A stretch of 6,797 nucleotides of DNA from contig JADFJI010000125.1 in assembly GCA_022566235.1 (NCBI GenBank), positions 1-6,797 on the forward strand, read 5' to 3'. The stretch comes from Chloroflexota bacterium. GTDB lineage: Bacteria; Chloroflexota; Dehalococcoidia; Plut-88900. Both the position numbers and the translations under genes were made by a program. Below the pieces are notes generated by a model, which worked only from the letters and a program-made list of their open reading frames with translations, ran no database searches and was not told where the DNA came from. This document shows, in pieces, positions 1 to 5,741 of the stretch (positions within the stretch are counted from its first letter, which is position 1; every line of letters begins with the position of its first letter).

Positions 1-11
1 CAAGCCCTGTC

Positions 12-1442
12 CTAGGCCCGTCGTCGGCGGGCCAGGGGGTTTAGCTCCTCTCGGATCTGCTCCCGATATCCCACGTTGTTGTAGGCACAGAAGGGGATCA
101 TCCTGCCATCGGGCACCAGCTGCCCGACGCAGCACTTCATAAGCTGTTTGACGTCCAGGGTGTAGGCGTCCATGAAGGACTTGATTATCACGGCGAAAAC
201 GTGCTTCTTCAGATGGCCAAGGTCGAACTCGATGGGGATGTCGCAGACGGCGCATTCGAACTTGTCGGCCGTGTCCTGGGACCCGGGAATCGAGGTGGCC
301 GACCAGAGGCCCTCCAACGCCTTCTTCACGTCGATGGAGAGGTCCGGGAAGGCGCTGTTGCTTATGTAATCGAGGTAGTCGTCGACGTTCAGGACCCTGG
401 GCAGGGGAGTTACCTCGTCGCCATCCACGTAGGCATAGGTCATCATCTGGCAGTTGGGATAGCAGCAGGGCACGGGCACGAAGTCGTCGACCCGGAACAT
501 CCCGTCGGTCTGCGCGGCGATGCCCTTGACGATATCGGGCATGGTGACCCGGTCTAAAGGATCGAATGGGAGATGCCTGCCAGTGTGAAACACCGGCTGG
601 AATATGACTCCCCTGACCGCGGGATGTTCCAGCCCAAACTTCACCAGTGCTCCCACCTCGTGCTCGTTGACCCCCCGCTCTATGGCTGCGACAAGAACCA
701 CGTCCATGTCGGCCTCGGCCAGCCGGTCCAGCGCCTTCAGCTTGGTCTCTACCAGGTCTTCGCCCCTTATCGACTTGTATGTCTCGGGCTCCAGACCATC
801 GAACTGCAGATAGATGTAGGGCTTCACCCGGGCCATCTTTTCGAAAAACCGGTCGTCCCTGGCGATTCGCAGCCCGTTGGTATTTATCATCACCTGCTTG
901 ATCCCCTTCTCCCGGGCCAGGATCACCATGTCCAGGATCTGGGGATGGATTGTGGGCTCGCCACCACTGAACTGCACCACCTCCGGCTCGCCCTCCATCT
1001 CCACGAACGCGTCCAGCATGGTCCCCACCTGGTCCATGGTGAGATTGTACCCGGGGCCCGCATCGGCAAAGCAGATGGGGCAGTCCAGATTGCAGGCGGT
1101 ATTCACATCGATAATGGCGAGACAGGTGTGCTGTTTATGTTCCGTACACAGGCCGCAGTCCAGGGGGCAGCCATCTTTCACCTCGGTGGTGTATTTAAGG
1201 GGTATGGTGCCGGGCTTGTTGAACCTCAAAGCGTCTATATACATCTCCGCATCGGAGCTGAGAAGACTTTCGAACCAGCCGTGGTCCTTGCATCGCTTTC
1301 GCATGAAAACCTTGCCGTCCCGCAGGATGATCTGGGCGTCGATAACGGCCTTGCACTCGGGGCAGATGCTCCGGGTCAGCTCGAAGAAGATAGAGTCGTG
1401 CTGCTGTCCGATTCTAGGCTGCGGCTTGCTCTTTAGGGTCAA
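12..1442 (-). CDS. Class D radical SAM protein, tetraether lipid synthase (Tes)-like
   Basis: 476 aa. The radical SAM cluster motif is C117-x3-C121-x2-C124 (CNLDCPICF), followed by a GGEPT SAM-binding segment at 160-164. It has 18 cysteines. An N-terminal set (C27, C30, C51) lies in a small zinc- or rubredoxin-like fold, and C92/C96/C99/C107 sit just before the radical SAM motif. C-terminal sets are C326/C327/C331, C397/C400, C437/C438 and C452 in IPFCAYN. This order is typical of the class D radical SAM family, which includes archaeal MJ0619 and Tes; Tes carries several 4Fe-4S clusters plus a mononuclear iron site and joins lipid tails through sp3 C-C bonds. Lipid tail coupling or C-methylation is therefore the likely reaction, but the substrate is inferred. 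The start is TTG: AGGAG lies 6 nt upstream and an in-frame TAG sits just behind it. It lies 192 bp downstream of rnc on the same strand. Family call firm, function moderate. Confidence 0.85.
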   Translation of the reverse strand: MTLKSKPQPRIGQQHDSIFFELTRSICPECKAVIDAQIILRDGKVFMRKRCKDHGWFESLLSSDAEMYIDALRFNKPGTIPLKYTTEVKDGCPLDCGLCTEHKQHTCLAIIDVNTACNLDCPICFADAGPGYNLTMDQVGTMLDAFVEMEGEPEVVQFSGGEPTIHPQILDMVILAREKGIKQVMINTNGLRIARDDRFFEKMARVKPYIYLQFDGLEPETYKSIRGEDLVETKLKALDRLAEADMDVVLVAAIERGVNEHEVGALVKFGLEHPAVRGVIFQPVFHTGRHLPFDPLDRVTMPDIVKGIAAQTDGMFRVDDFVPVPCCYPNCQMMTYAYVDGDEVTPLPRVLNVDDYLDYISNSAFPDLSIDVKKALEGLWSATSIPGSQDTADKFECAVCDIPIEFDLGHLKKHVFAVIIKSFMDAYTLDVKQLMKCCVGQLVPDGRMIPFCAYNNVGYREQIREELNPLARRRRA

Positions 1443-1448
1443 TGTAAA

Positions 1449-1453
1449 CTCCT
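1449..1453 (-). promoter_or_regulatory. Shine-Dalgarno supporting the TTG start of the radical SAM gene
   Basis: AGGAG on the minus strand lies 6 nt before the TTG at 1442-1440. An in-frame TAG overlaps this site, so no upstream start is possible. This decides in favour of TTG initiation. Confidence 0.7.
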
Positions 1454-1478
1454 ATCTGTTCAGAGAACATAAGAACCA

Positions 1479-1499
1479 GGGCCCCGAAGGTTGGGGCCT
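1479..1499 (-). terminator. GC-rich hairpin between rnc and the radical SAM gene (terminator or leader element)
   Basis: Arms 1480-1485 and 1493-1498 pair as GGCCCC/GGGGCC, with a possible G-U pair at 1479/1499 and a 7-nt loop. Read on the minus strand it is followed by CTGGTTCTTATGTTCTC, which is pyrimidine-rich but not a clean U tract. It lies about 135 nt after the rnc stop and about 37 nt before the radical SAM start. It could end the rnc operon transcript or act in the leader of the next gene. No convincing separate promoter for the radical SAM gene was found in 1443-1634. Confidence 0.35.
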
Positions 1500-1581
1500 C
1501 TGCTCACCTTAGATGCGAAGGCGGCCTTTCGGATTCGACCATTACAAGATGTCAGATAGCGGGTCATTTCGAAGGTTGGGG
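1485..1581. repeat. Pair of 12-bp direct repeats in the rnc/radical SAM spacer
   Basis: CGAAGGTTGGGG occurs at 1485-1496 and again at 1570-1581, 85 bp apart. The first copy forms the loop and one arm of the GC-rich hairpin; the second has no matching arm beside it. This may be a leftover of a small duplication or a binding site, and no function can be assigned. Confidence 0.5.
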
Positions 1582-1634
1582 AGCCATCCATCGACGAAAG
1601 AGATGTGGCATCAAGGTCACAGGTGGGGCCTGTT

Positions 1635-2345
1635 CTAAGCCTCCTCTGTCCCTTCCAGAGCAGCCATTGTTTCCAGGGCATCTCTCGCCGCCTCCATCTG
1701 GGCGGCCTGCTTTGAGAGGCCTGTCCCACGCCCCAGAGTCCGGCCATCGACAAGGGCGTGGGCCACAAAGATTCGAGTATCGGGAGGCTTTTCCTCTTCC
1801 TCAGTAGTATAGGTAGGCTGGACCTTCCAGCGGGCCTGGGAGAGCTGCTGAAGCTGGGACTTGTAGTCCTTTACCTGCCACGAGGCGCCGGCCCTCTCCA
1901 TCTCCTCCTCGAGCTGCTCGAGAATGAACCTTCGGGCCGCCTCCATACCCTGGTCCAGGAGGATAGCGCCTATGAGCGCCTCCAGGGCACCGGCCAGATT
2001 TCTCGGCTTGGATTCCCCCCCGCTCCCCTCCTCCCCCTTGCCGAAATAGAGGTAGCCGCCTAATCCCAGCTGATGGGCGACGGCAGACAGGGTCTCGGTA
2101 CGGACCATCTGAGCCCGGGCCTCGGTGAGTTGGCCCTCGTCGAGAGAGGGGTATCTCTGGTAAAGCTCCTGGGCCACCACATGACCCAAAACAGCATCGC
2201 CCAGAAACTCCAGCCTCTGGTTGGACTCCTGGGCGACGTCCGGGTTCTCATGGATGTAGGATCCGTGGGTCAGGGCCTTCCGCAGAAGCCCCTGGTCCCG
2301 GAACTTCATTCCCAGGGAGCGTTGCAACTTGGTGAGGTCGGCCAT
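1635..2345 (-). CDS. rnc: Ribonuclease III
   Basis: 236 aa, a normal length. It cleaves double-stranded RNA in rRNA precursor and mRNA processing in the cytoplasm. The family signature NQRLEFLGDAVL is at 42-53, holding the metal-binding E46 and D50. A C-terminal double-stranded RNA-binding domain spans about 159-230, with DYKSQLQQLSQ and the GRGTGLSKQAAQMEAA end motif. One oddity stands out: the second catalytic segment reads NLAGALEALIGAILLDQG (116-133), so the usual Asp of the D-x-x-E pair is Gly119 (codon GGT), while E122 is kept. The gene starts 19 nt after the stop of the UGA-containing DsbA-like gene with only a weak Shine-Dalgarno (AGGCG), so it is probably translated from the same transcript, perhaps by coupling. 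Identity is certain; full catalytic activity is less so. Confidence 0.95.
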   Translation of the reverse strand: MADLTKLQRSLGMKFRDQGLLRKALTHGSYIHENPDVAQESNQRLEFLGDAVLGHVVAQELYQRYPSLDEGQLTEARAQMVRTETLSAVAHQLGLGGYLYFGKGEEGSGGESKPRNLAGALEALIGAILLDQGMEAARRFILEQLEEEMERAGASWQVKDYKSQLQQLSQARWKVQPTYTTEEEEKPPDTRIFVAHALVDGRTLGRGTGLSKQAAQMEAARDALETMAALEGTEEA

Positions 2346-2364
2346 GGAAGTCGCCTGGCAGGGC

Positions 2365-2985
2365 CTAGCTCTCCGGGGGCTCTGGCCTCTTTATCTCTTT
2401 TACGTTAGGTCTGCCTGAGATCACGGGGAACAGGTCGTTGAAAACGGCCAGGGCCTCCTCGGGCTCGGGCGGGGGCATCATCTTCACGAAGGCCGCGTTG
2501 CCGTTCTCGGCGAAGATGGTGGGCACGCCGAAGACGCCGTATTTATCGTGGGCCTCGGTGTACTCAGCAGCGATCTTCTTGATGGACGCAGGGTCGTCCA
2601 GGTCCTTTGTGAACCTATCGACGTCCAGGCCCACAGACTTTGCAACCTCGGCCAGCATACCCCGGTCGTCGATCTTCTTCCTATCGACGTGCCGGGCATT
2701 AAGGAGGGCCATGTGGAAGCGATCGAAGGCCTCGGGCCCCTGCTTTCGGGCGGCCTCCCCGGCCTTGAGGGCCAGAAGTCCGCGGCTGGGGTAGGACTCC
2801 GGCTGCTCCCAGAGCTTCCAGTCGGGTCCCTCTTTGCTGTTCACCTGCTCCAGGGGGAAGTTCTTCCAGGTGATGTCCATCTCGCCATCGTAGGCCTTCT
2901 TCACGTCTCGCAGCCAGACCGCTGCGACTCTGACATAGGGTCAGAGATAATCGTAGAACACGGTGAGCTTAATCTTTTCAGCCAT
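2365..2985 (-). CDS. Predicted selenoprotein: DsbA/FrnE-like thioredoxin-fold oxidoreductase with UGA-encoded Sec15
   Basis: 206 residues when codon 15 (TGA, 2943-2941) is read as selenocysteine. The start is ATG at 2985, behind AAAGGCGG (7-nt gap) and a strong promoter. The N-terminus reads MAEKIKLTVFYDYL-U-PYVRVAAVWLR: a beta strand followed by the position where this family has its catalytic Cys (C-P-x-x). An all-alpha insertion follows at about 45-145, with FPLEQVNSKEGPDWKLWEQP at 43-62. The cis-proline motif GVPT is at 153-156, and a thioredoxin-fold C-terminal strand and helix follow. No other in-frame stop occurs before TAG at 2367-2365. The usual second cysteine is Val18 and the protein has no Cys, so it would act as a mono-selenol enzyme. 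A bacterial-type SECIS hairpin lies just after the UGA. A GTG start at 2904 (179 aa) would drop the active site and has no Shine-Dalgarno. The substrate is unknown; 2-hydroxychromene-2-carboxylate isomerase and DsbA relatives differ widely. First gene of an operon with rnc. The alternative is a Cys-to-stop mutation or sequencing error. Confidence 0.85.
2905..2928 (-). promoter_or_regulatory. Bacterial SECIS element (SelB-binding hairpin)
   Basis: On the minus strand TCGCAGC (2927-2921) pairs perfectly with GCTGCGA (2914-2908), giving 7 bp around the 6-nt loop GGUCUG (2920-2915). An alternative fold extends the base with GTC (2928-2926)/GAC (2907-2905) by bulging two bases. The loop begins 21 nt after the UGA. 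From memory, the E. coli fdhF SECIS carries the same GGUCUG string about 19 nt after its UGA, and SelB contacts the loop G and U. The bulged U of the E. coli stem is not obvious here. Confidence 0.78.
2928..2946 (-). repeat. Perfect inverted repeat enclosing the UGA codon
   Basis: CTCTGAC (2946-2940) and GTCAGAG (2934-2928) form a 7-bp hairpin with loop CCTAT. The TGA lies inside the 5' arm. It directly abuts the SECIS hairpin, so the two stems could stack end to end. Confidence 0.7.
2941..2943 (-). other. In-frame UGA, predicted selenocysteine codon (residue 15)
   Basis: TGA falls exactly at the active-site Cys position of the DsbA/FrnE family (FYDYL-U-PY). The reading frame is open for 14 codons before it and 191 after it. 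The tRNA nucleotidyltransferase in this window ends in TGA at a normal protein length and Trp is coded by TGG throughout, so UGA is not globally reassigned. Confidence 0.83.
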
Positions 2986-2992
2986 GGGTGAT

Positions 2993-3000
2993 CCGCCTTT
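2993..3000 (-). promoter_or_regulatory. Ribosome binding site of the selenoprotein gene
   Basis: AAAGGCGG on the minus strand, 7 nt before the ATG at 2985. It supports the upstream ATG over the internal GTG at 2904, which has no purine-rich site before it. Confidence 0.6.
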
Positions 3001-3018
3001 CACGATAGGGCTTATGCC

Positions 3019-3046
3019 ATTCTAGCACCAGCGTCGAGGGTGTCAA
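3019..3046 (-). promoter_or_regulatory. Sigma-70-type promoter of the selenoprotein-rnc operon
   Basis: On the minus strand: TTGACA (3046-3041), a 16-nt spacer, then TAGAAT (3024-3019). A TGC just before the -10 makes it an extended -10. Transcription would start near 3012, leaving a leader of about 27 nt before the ATG at 2985. This is a near-consensus match placed correctly for the upstream start. Confidence 0.8.
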
Positions 3047-3073
3047 ATAAAGAGATTACTGGAGGGGCTGTAC

Positions 3074-3079
3074 TATAAT
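3074..3079 (+). promoter_or_regulatory. Probable -10 element of the tRNA nucleotidyltransferase gene
   Basis: A perfect TATAAT about 54 nt before the ATG at 3133. No recognisable -35 hexamer lies 15-19 nt upstream, so the promoter may be weak or need an activator. It is divergent from the selenoprotein-rnc promoter 28 bp away. Confidence 0.45.
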
Positions 3080-3132
3080 GGCCTGGACCAGGGTCGACGC
3101 CTGACGACCCGCGAATAGGTCTGTTTAAGGAT

Positions 3133-4380
3133 ATGAACTACGCCGATACCATAGAGAAGAGCTTGCCCCCCGACCTGTGGAGCTTGATAACGCTCCTGGG
3201 TGAAGTGGGGGCCTCCCAGGACCAGCGCCTGTACCTGGTGGGAGGCCGGGTCCGGGACCTTCTCCTGGGGATCGAGGGTGGGGACCTGGACCTGGTGGTG
3301 GAGGGGGATGCAATGGCCCTGGCCCGGTCCCTGGCCGGGGAGCATGGAGGAGAGGTGGTTTCACATCCCCGGTTCGGCACCGCCAAGTACCGCCGTGGAG
3401 AACTGACCATCGACCTCGCTTCCGCCCGTACCGAAGTCTACTCTCGCCCCGGGGCCCTACCCCTGGTCAGGCCCGGCTCCATCGATAAGGACCTCTCCCG
3501 CCGGGACTTTACCATCAACTCCATGGCGGTCTGCCTCAGCCCCCCCGATAAGGGCAACCTCCTCGACCCCTTCGACGGCCGCGCCGATCTTGAGGCACGC
3601 TTAATCAGGGTCCTCCATTCCAAGAGCTTCATCGACGATGCCACCCGCATCATGAGGGCCATCCGCTACGAGCAACGCCTGAACTTCAAGATAGAGGATG
3701 CTACCCGGGGCTATCTGCTAAGGGACTTATCCTACCTGGATACCGTGGGTGTGGACAGGCTGAGGCACGAGCTTCAGCTGTTCCTAGAGGAAGGCCGTCC
3801 CGAGGGAGCGCTGCTCCGGGCCGATGAGCTGGGGGTATTGAAAGCGATGCACCCCTCCTTGAAGGCGGACGGCTGGACCGGGGAGATGTTCCGCAAGGCC
3901 CGGTCGGCAGCACAGGTGGCCACACCGGAGGTGTATCTGGCCCTGCTCCTGTATCGGATCAGCCCCGAGGATGCCCTGGACCTGGTCAAGGGCTATCGAT
4001 ACGCCAGTGACCAGGTGCGGATAGTGTCGGACCTTATAAAACTCAAGACCCTGGAAAAAGGACTCGGGGCCCCGGGCCTCAAACCCCGGGAGCTTTACGC
4101 CCTGCTCCATGGCCTCGCTCCGGAAGCGCTAACGGCTTTCAGCCTGGCGTGTGAGAGCCAGAGGACAAGGGACATTATCGTCCAGTACCTGGACGAGCTG
4201 AGGCACGTGAAAACCTACCTGGACGGCCACAAGCTGAAATTGCTGGGAGTGCCCCAGGGACCCGGCATGGGCCGCATGTTGAAGGCGCTCCTCGACGCAC
4301 GCCTGGATGGCGAGGTGGCGAACCGCGAGGCTGAGGTGGCCCTGGTCAAAAGGTGGCTGGCCGAGGGAGGTCCTGAATGA
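3133..4380 (+). CDS. CCA-adding-type tRNA nucleotidyltransferase (class II)
   Basis: 415 aa. It adds C and/or A to tRNA 3' ends in the cytoplasm. The polymerase head has YLVGGRVRDLLLG (34-46), the catalytic D51-x-D53 in GGDLDLVVEGD, RRDFTINSMAV (123-133), the nucleotide-template region DDATRIMRAIRYEQRLNF (168-185, with A where the family usually has P) and DRLRHEL (208-214). The helical body and tail follow, ending in the usual dGxvxxREAE pattern (LDGEVANREAEVALVKRWL). There is no fused HD or CBS domain. Whether it makes all of CCA or only CC or A cannot be decided by eye. The start is fixed by the usual distance to the VGG motif, but AAGGA sits only 1-2 nt from the ATG, which is unusually close. 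It is divergent from the selenoprotein-rnc operon and convergent with the flavin oxidoreductase gene (39-bp gap). Confidence 0.93.
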   Translation: MNYADTIEKSLPPDLWSLITLLGEVGASQDQRLYLVGGRVRDLLLGIEGGDLDLVVEGDAMALARSLAGEHGGEVVSHPRFGTAKYRRGELTIDLASARTEVYSRPGALPLVRPGSIDKDLSRRDFTINSMAVCLSPPDKGNLLDPFDGRADLEARLIRVLHSKSFIDDATRIMRAIRYEQRLNFKIEDATRGYLLRDLSYLDTVGVDRLRHELQLFLEEGRPEGALLRADELGVLKAMHPSLKADGWTGEMFRKARSAAQVATPEVYLALLLYRISPEDALDLVKGYRYASDQVRIVSDLIKLKTLEKGLGAPGLKPRELYALLHGLAPEALTAFSLACESQRTRDIIVQYLDELRHVKTYLDGHKLKLLGVPQGPGMGRMLKALLDARLDGEVANREAEVALVKRWLAEGGPE

Positions 4381-4419
4381 CCGATCATCCTCCAGGCAAA
4401 GGGCCCAGGGACCCGATAG

Positions 4420-5577
4420 CTAATGGGCTAAGGATGCACCCGTCGTTCGGAAACGGGGCATCACTTGTTCCCCAAAGAGGTCCAGGCTGCGCATTACCTT
4501 CTCAAAGGATAGTCCCGGGAAATTAAGAAACAGCACTAGATGCTGACAATTCAACTCCGACCGCAGTCTCTCGATCTGGTCTGCCACGTGATCCGGCGGA
4601 CCCACTAAGACCAGGTCGTGCCTGAGCTGAAAGTCCAAAGCATCCAGCTCTGAATCGTCTCCCCTCATCTCATCATCGGTGAGGGCCGCCTCTCGTGCCT
4701 TAAGCGCTCTGACTGACCCCGAGGCGTCCAGAAGGTTTGCTCCCCACCGTACGTCAGCGATAGCCTCTTCCATGGTCTTGGCCACGTAGGTCGGTCTTAC
4801 CACAGCCAAAGGATCATCAACATGAGCGGGGCGGCTTTTGACCTGGGAAGCAGCCTCTCTGTAAGCAGACCAGGCCTCTTTAATCTTGCCTATTGAGAGG
4901 GACATGCACATGGCGCCGATGCCTCGGGCGCCGGCGAATTGATGGGACCTAATGGAATCAGACATCTGCCAGATGGGAGGATGGGGCTTCTGATAAGGTT
5001 TGGGCTGAATCCCCAGGGCTTTAAGCTCACCATCCGGAGCGTGATAGCGAGGATCGGGAGTCAGGGGATTGGTTTCCTTCCAGCCGGGTTCCGGAACAGT
5101 ATAAAACTCACCCTGGTAGCTGAACGCCTCCTCTGTCCAGGCGCCGATGATAATGTCCAGGCACTCGGCAAATAGGGCGTAATTACGCTTCTGATCTCGC
5201 CTATCGGCGTCGGCCCTGAACTGAATGGATGCCCTGTTGTTGAAGCCCCTTGCTATCCCGAAGTCAGCCCGTCCTTTGGTCAACTGGTCCAGTAAGGCGA
5301 TGTCTTCCGCCACTCGTATAGGGTGCCAGTCGGGGAGGATGACGCCGCACTGGCCTACCCGGAGCCTGTCGCTCTCTAGGGCGAGAGCTGCCCCCATAAG
5401 GATGGGATTGGGGGACGCGGTATACCATCCATCCCAGTGGAAGTGGTGCTCCGCCAGCCACATCCCCGTAAAGCCAGCCTCATCGACGAGCCTCGCCTCT
5501 TGGCGAAACTCATCGATCAGCTTTTCCCACGGGTATATTTCACCCACATGGTAATATGGGGTGCTGTCAATGCGCAT
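4420..5577 (-). CDS. LLM class flavin-dependent oxidoreductase (luciferase-like monooxygenase)
   Basis: 385 aa, TIM-barrel bacterial-luciferase family. These enzymes use reduced FMN or F420 to oxidise or reduce small organic molecules. Visible family features are the start MRIDSTPYYHVGEIYPWE, the first-helix/second-strand segment EAGFTGMWLAEHHF (33-46), LPDWHPIRVAEDIALLDQLTKGRADFGIARG (81-111), and KPYQKPHPPIWQMSDS in the second half. No signal peptide is seen. The ATG has a strong Shine-Dalgarno (GGGAGGA, 5592-5586) 8 nt upstream and a consensus-like promoter at 5662-5690. It is divergent from a phosphotriesterase-family hydrolase. Such oxidoreductases are known to be highly multiplied in SAR202 Chloroflexota, where they are thought to attack recalcitrant organic matter. 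The substrate is unknown. Confidence 0.9.
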   Translation of the reverse strand: MRIDSTPYYHVGEIYPWEKLIDEFRQEARLVDEAGFTGMWLAEHHFHWDGWYTASPNPILMGAALALESDRLRVGQCGVILPDWHPIRVAEDIALLDQLTKGRADFGIARGFNNRASIQFRADADRRDQKRNYALFAECLDIIIGAWTEEAFSYQGEFYTVPEPGWKETNPLTPDPRYHAPDGELKALGIQPKPYQKPHPPIWQMSDSIRSHQFAGARGIGAMCMSLSIGKIKEAWSAYREAASQVKSRPAHVDDPLAVVRPTYVAKTMEEAIADVRWGANLLDASGSVRALKAREAALTDDEMRGDDSELDALDFQLRHDLVLVGPPDHVADQIERLRSELNCQHLVLFLNFPGLSFEKVMRSLDLFGEQVMPRFRTTGASLAH

Positions 5578-5593
5578 TGCTATTTTCCTCCCT

Positions 5594-5642
5594 AACCAGG
5601 GCTATATTACAGGTAGGACAGCCTCAATTAGCCCCCTGGGTT
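5594..5642 (-). other. Possible leader stem in the flavin oxidoreductase 5' UTR
   Basis: Arms 5642-5629 and 5604-5594 on the minus strand pair over 11 bp (AACC/AGGG/CTA with TAGCCCTGGTT), interrupted by bulges of one and two bases, with a loop of about 24 nt. It lies inside the predicted leader and ends just before the Shine-Dalgarno. It matches no riboswitch class I recognise. Confidence 0.3.
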
Positions 5643-5661
5643 CCATCGAGAAGGTATGGCG

Positions 5662-5690
5662 ATTATATGAATGGGACAGGCTGCCGTCAA
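5662..5690 (-). promoter_or_regulatory. Sigma-70-type promoter of the flavin oxidoreductase gene
   Basis: On the minus strand: TTGACG (5690-5685), a 17-nt spacer, then a perfect TATAAT (5667-5662). The start would be near 5655, giving a leader of about 78 nt. For the divergent hydrolase gene only a weak TCTAAT at 5709-5714 without a good -35 is seen. Confidence 0.75.
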
Positions 5691-5741
5691 TCGAGCGTAC
5701 CCGACCAGTCTAATGGACAACAAAGGAAAGGAACAGGCTAG

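Noticed and set aside
573..1436. 287-codon plus-strand ORF
   Set aside because: It is antisense to the radical SAM gene, its product shows no recognisable family motif, and GC-rich codon bias on the other strand explains it.
1531..1540. T-arm-like GGTCGAATCC on the minus strand, hinting at a tRNA
   Set aside because: The loop is one base short and no matching acceptor, D or anticodon stems are found nearby.
2365..2904. DsbA-like protein beginning at GTG 2904 (179 aa)
   Set aside because: It has no Shine-Dalgarno, lacks the first beta strand and active site, and lies inside the SECIS region. The promoter and ribosome site belong to the ATG at 2985.
2941..2943. UGA as Trp or Gly through an alternative genetic code
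   Set aside because: UGA ends the tRNA nucleotidyltransferase at a normal length, Trp is coded by TGG throughout, and the residue aligns with the family's catalytic Cys.
2548..2991. 147-codon plus-strand ORF
   Set aside because: It is a shadow antisense to the selenoprotein gene, with no ribosome site or motif.
4381..4419. Bidirectional terminator between the convergent genes
   Set aside because: Only short, imperfect pairings around GGGCCC are seen and there is no U tract.
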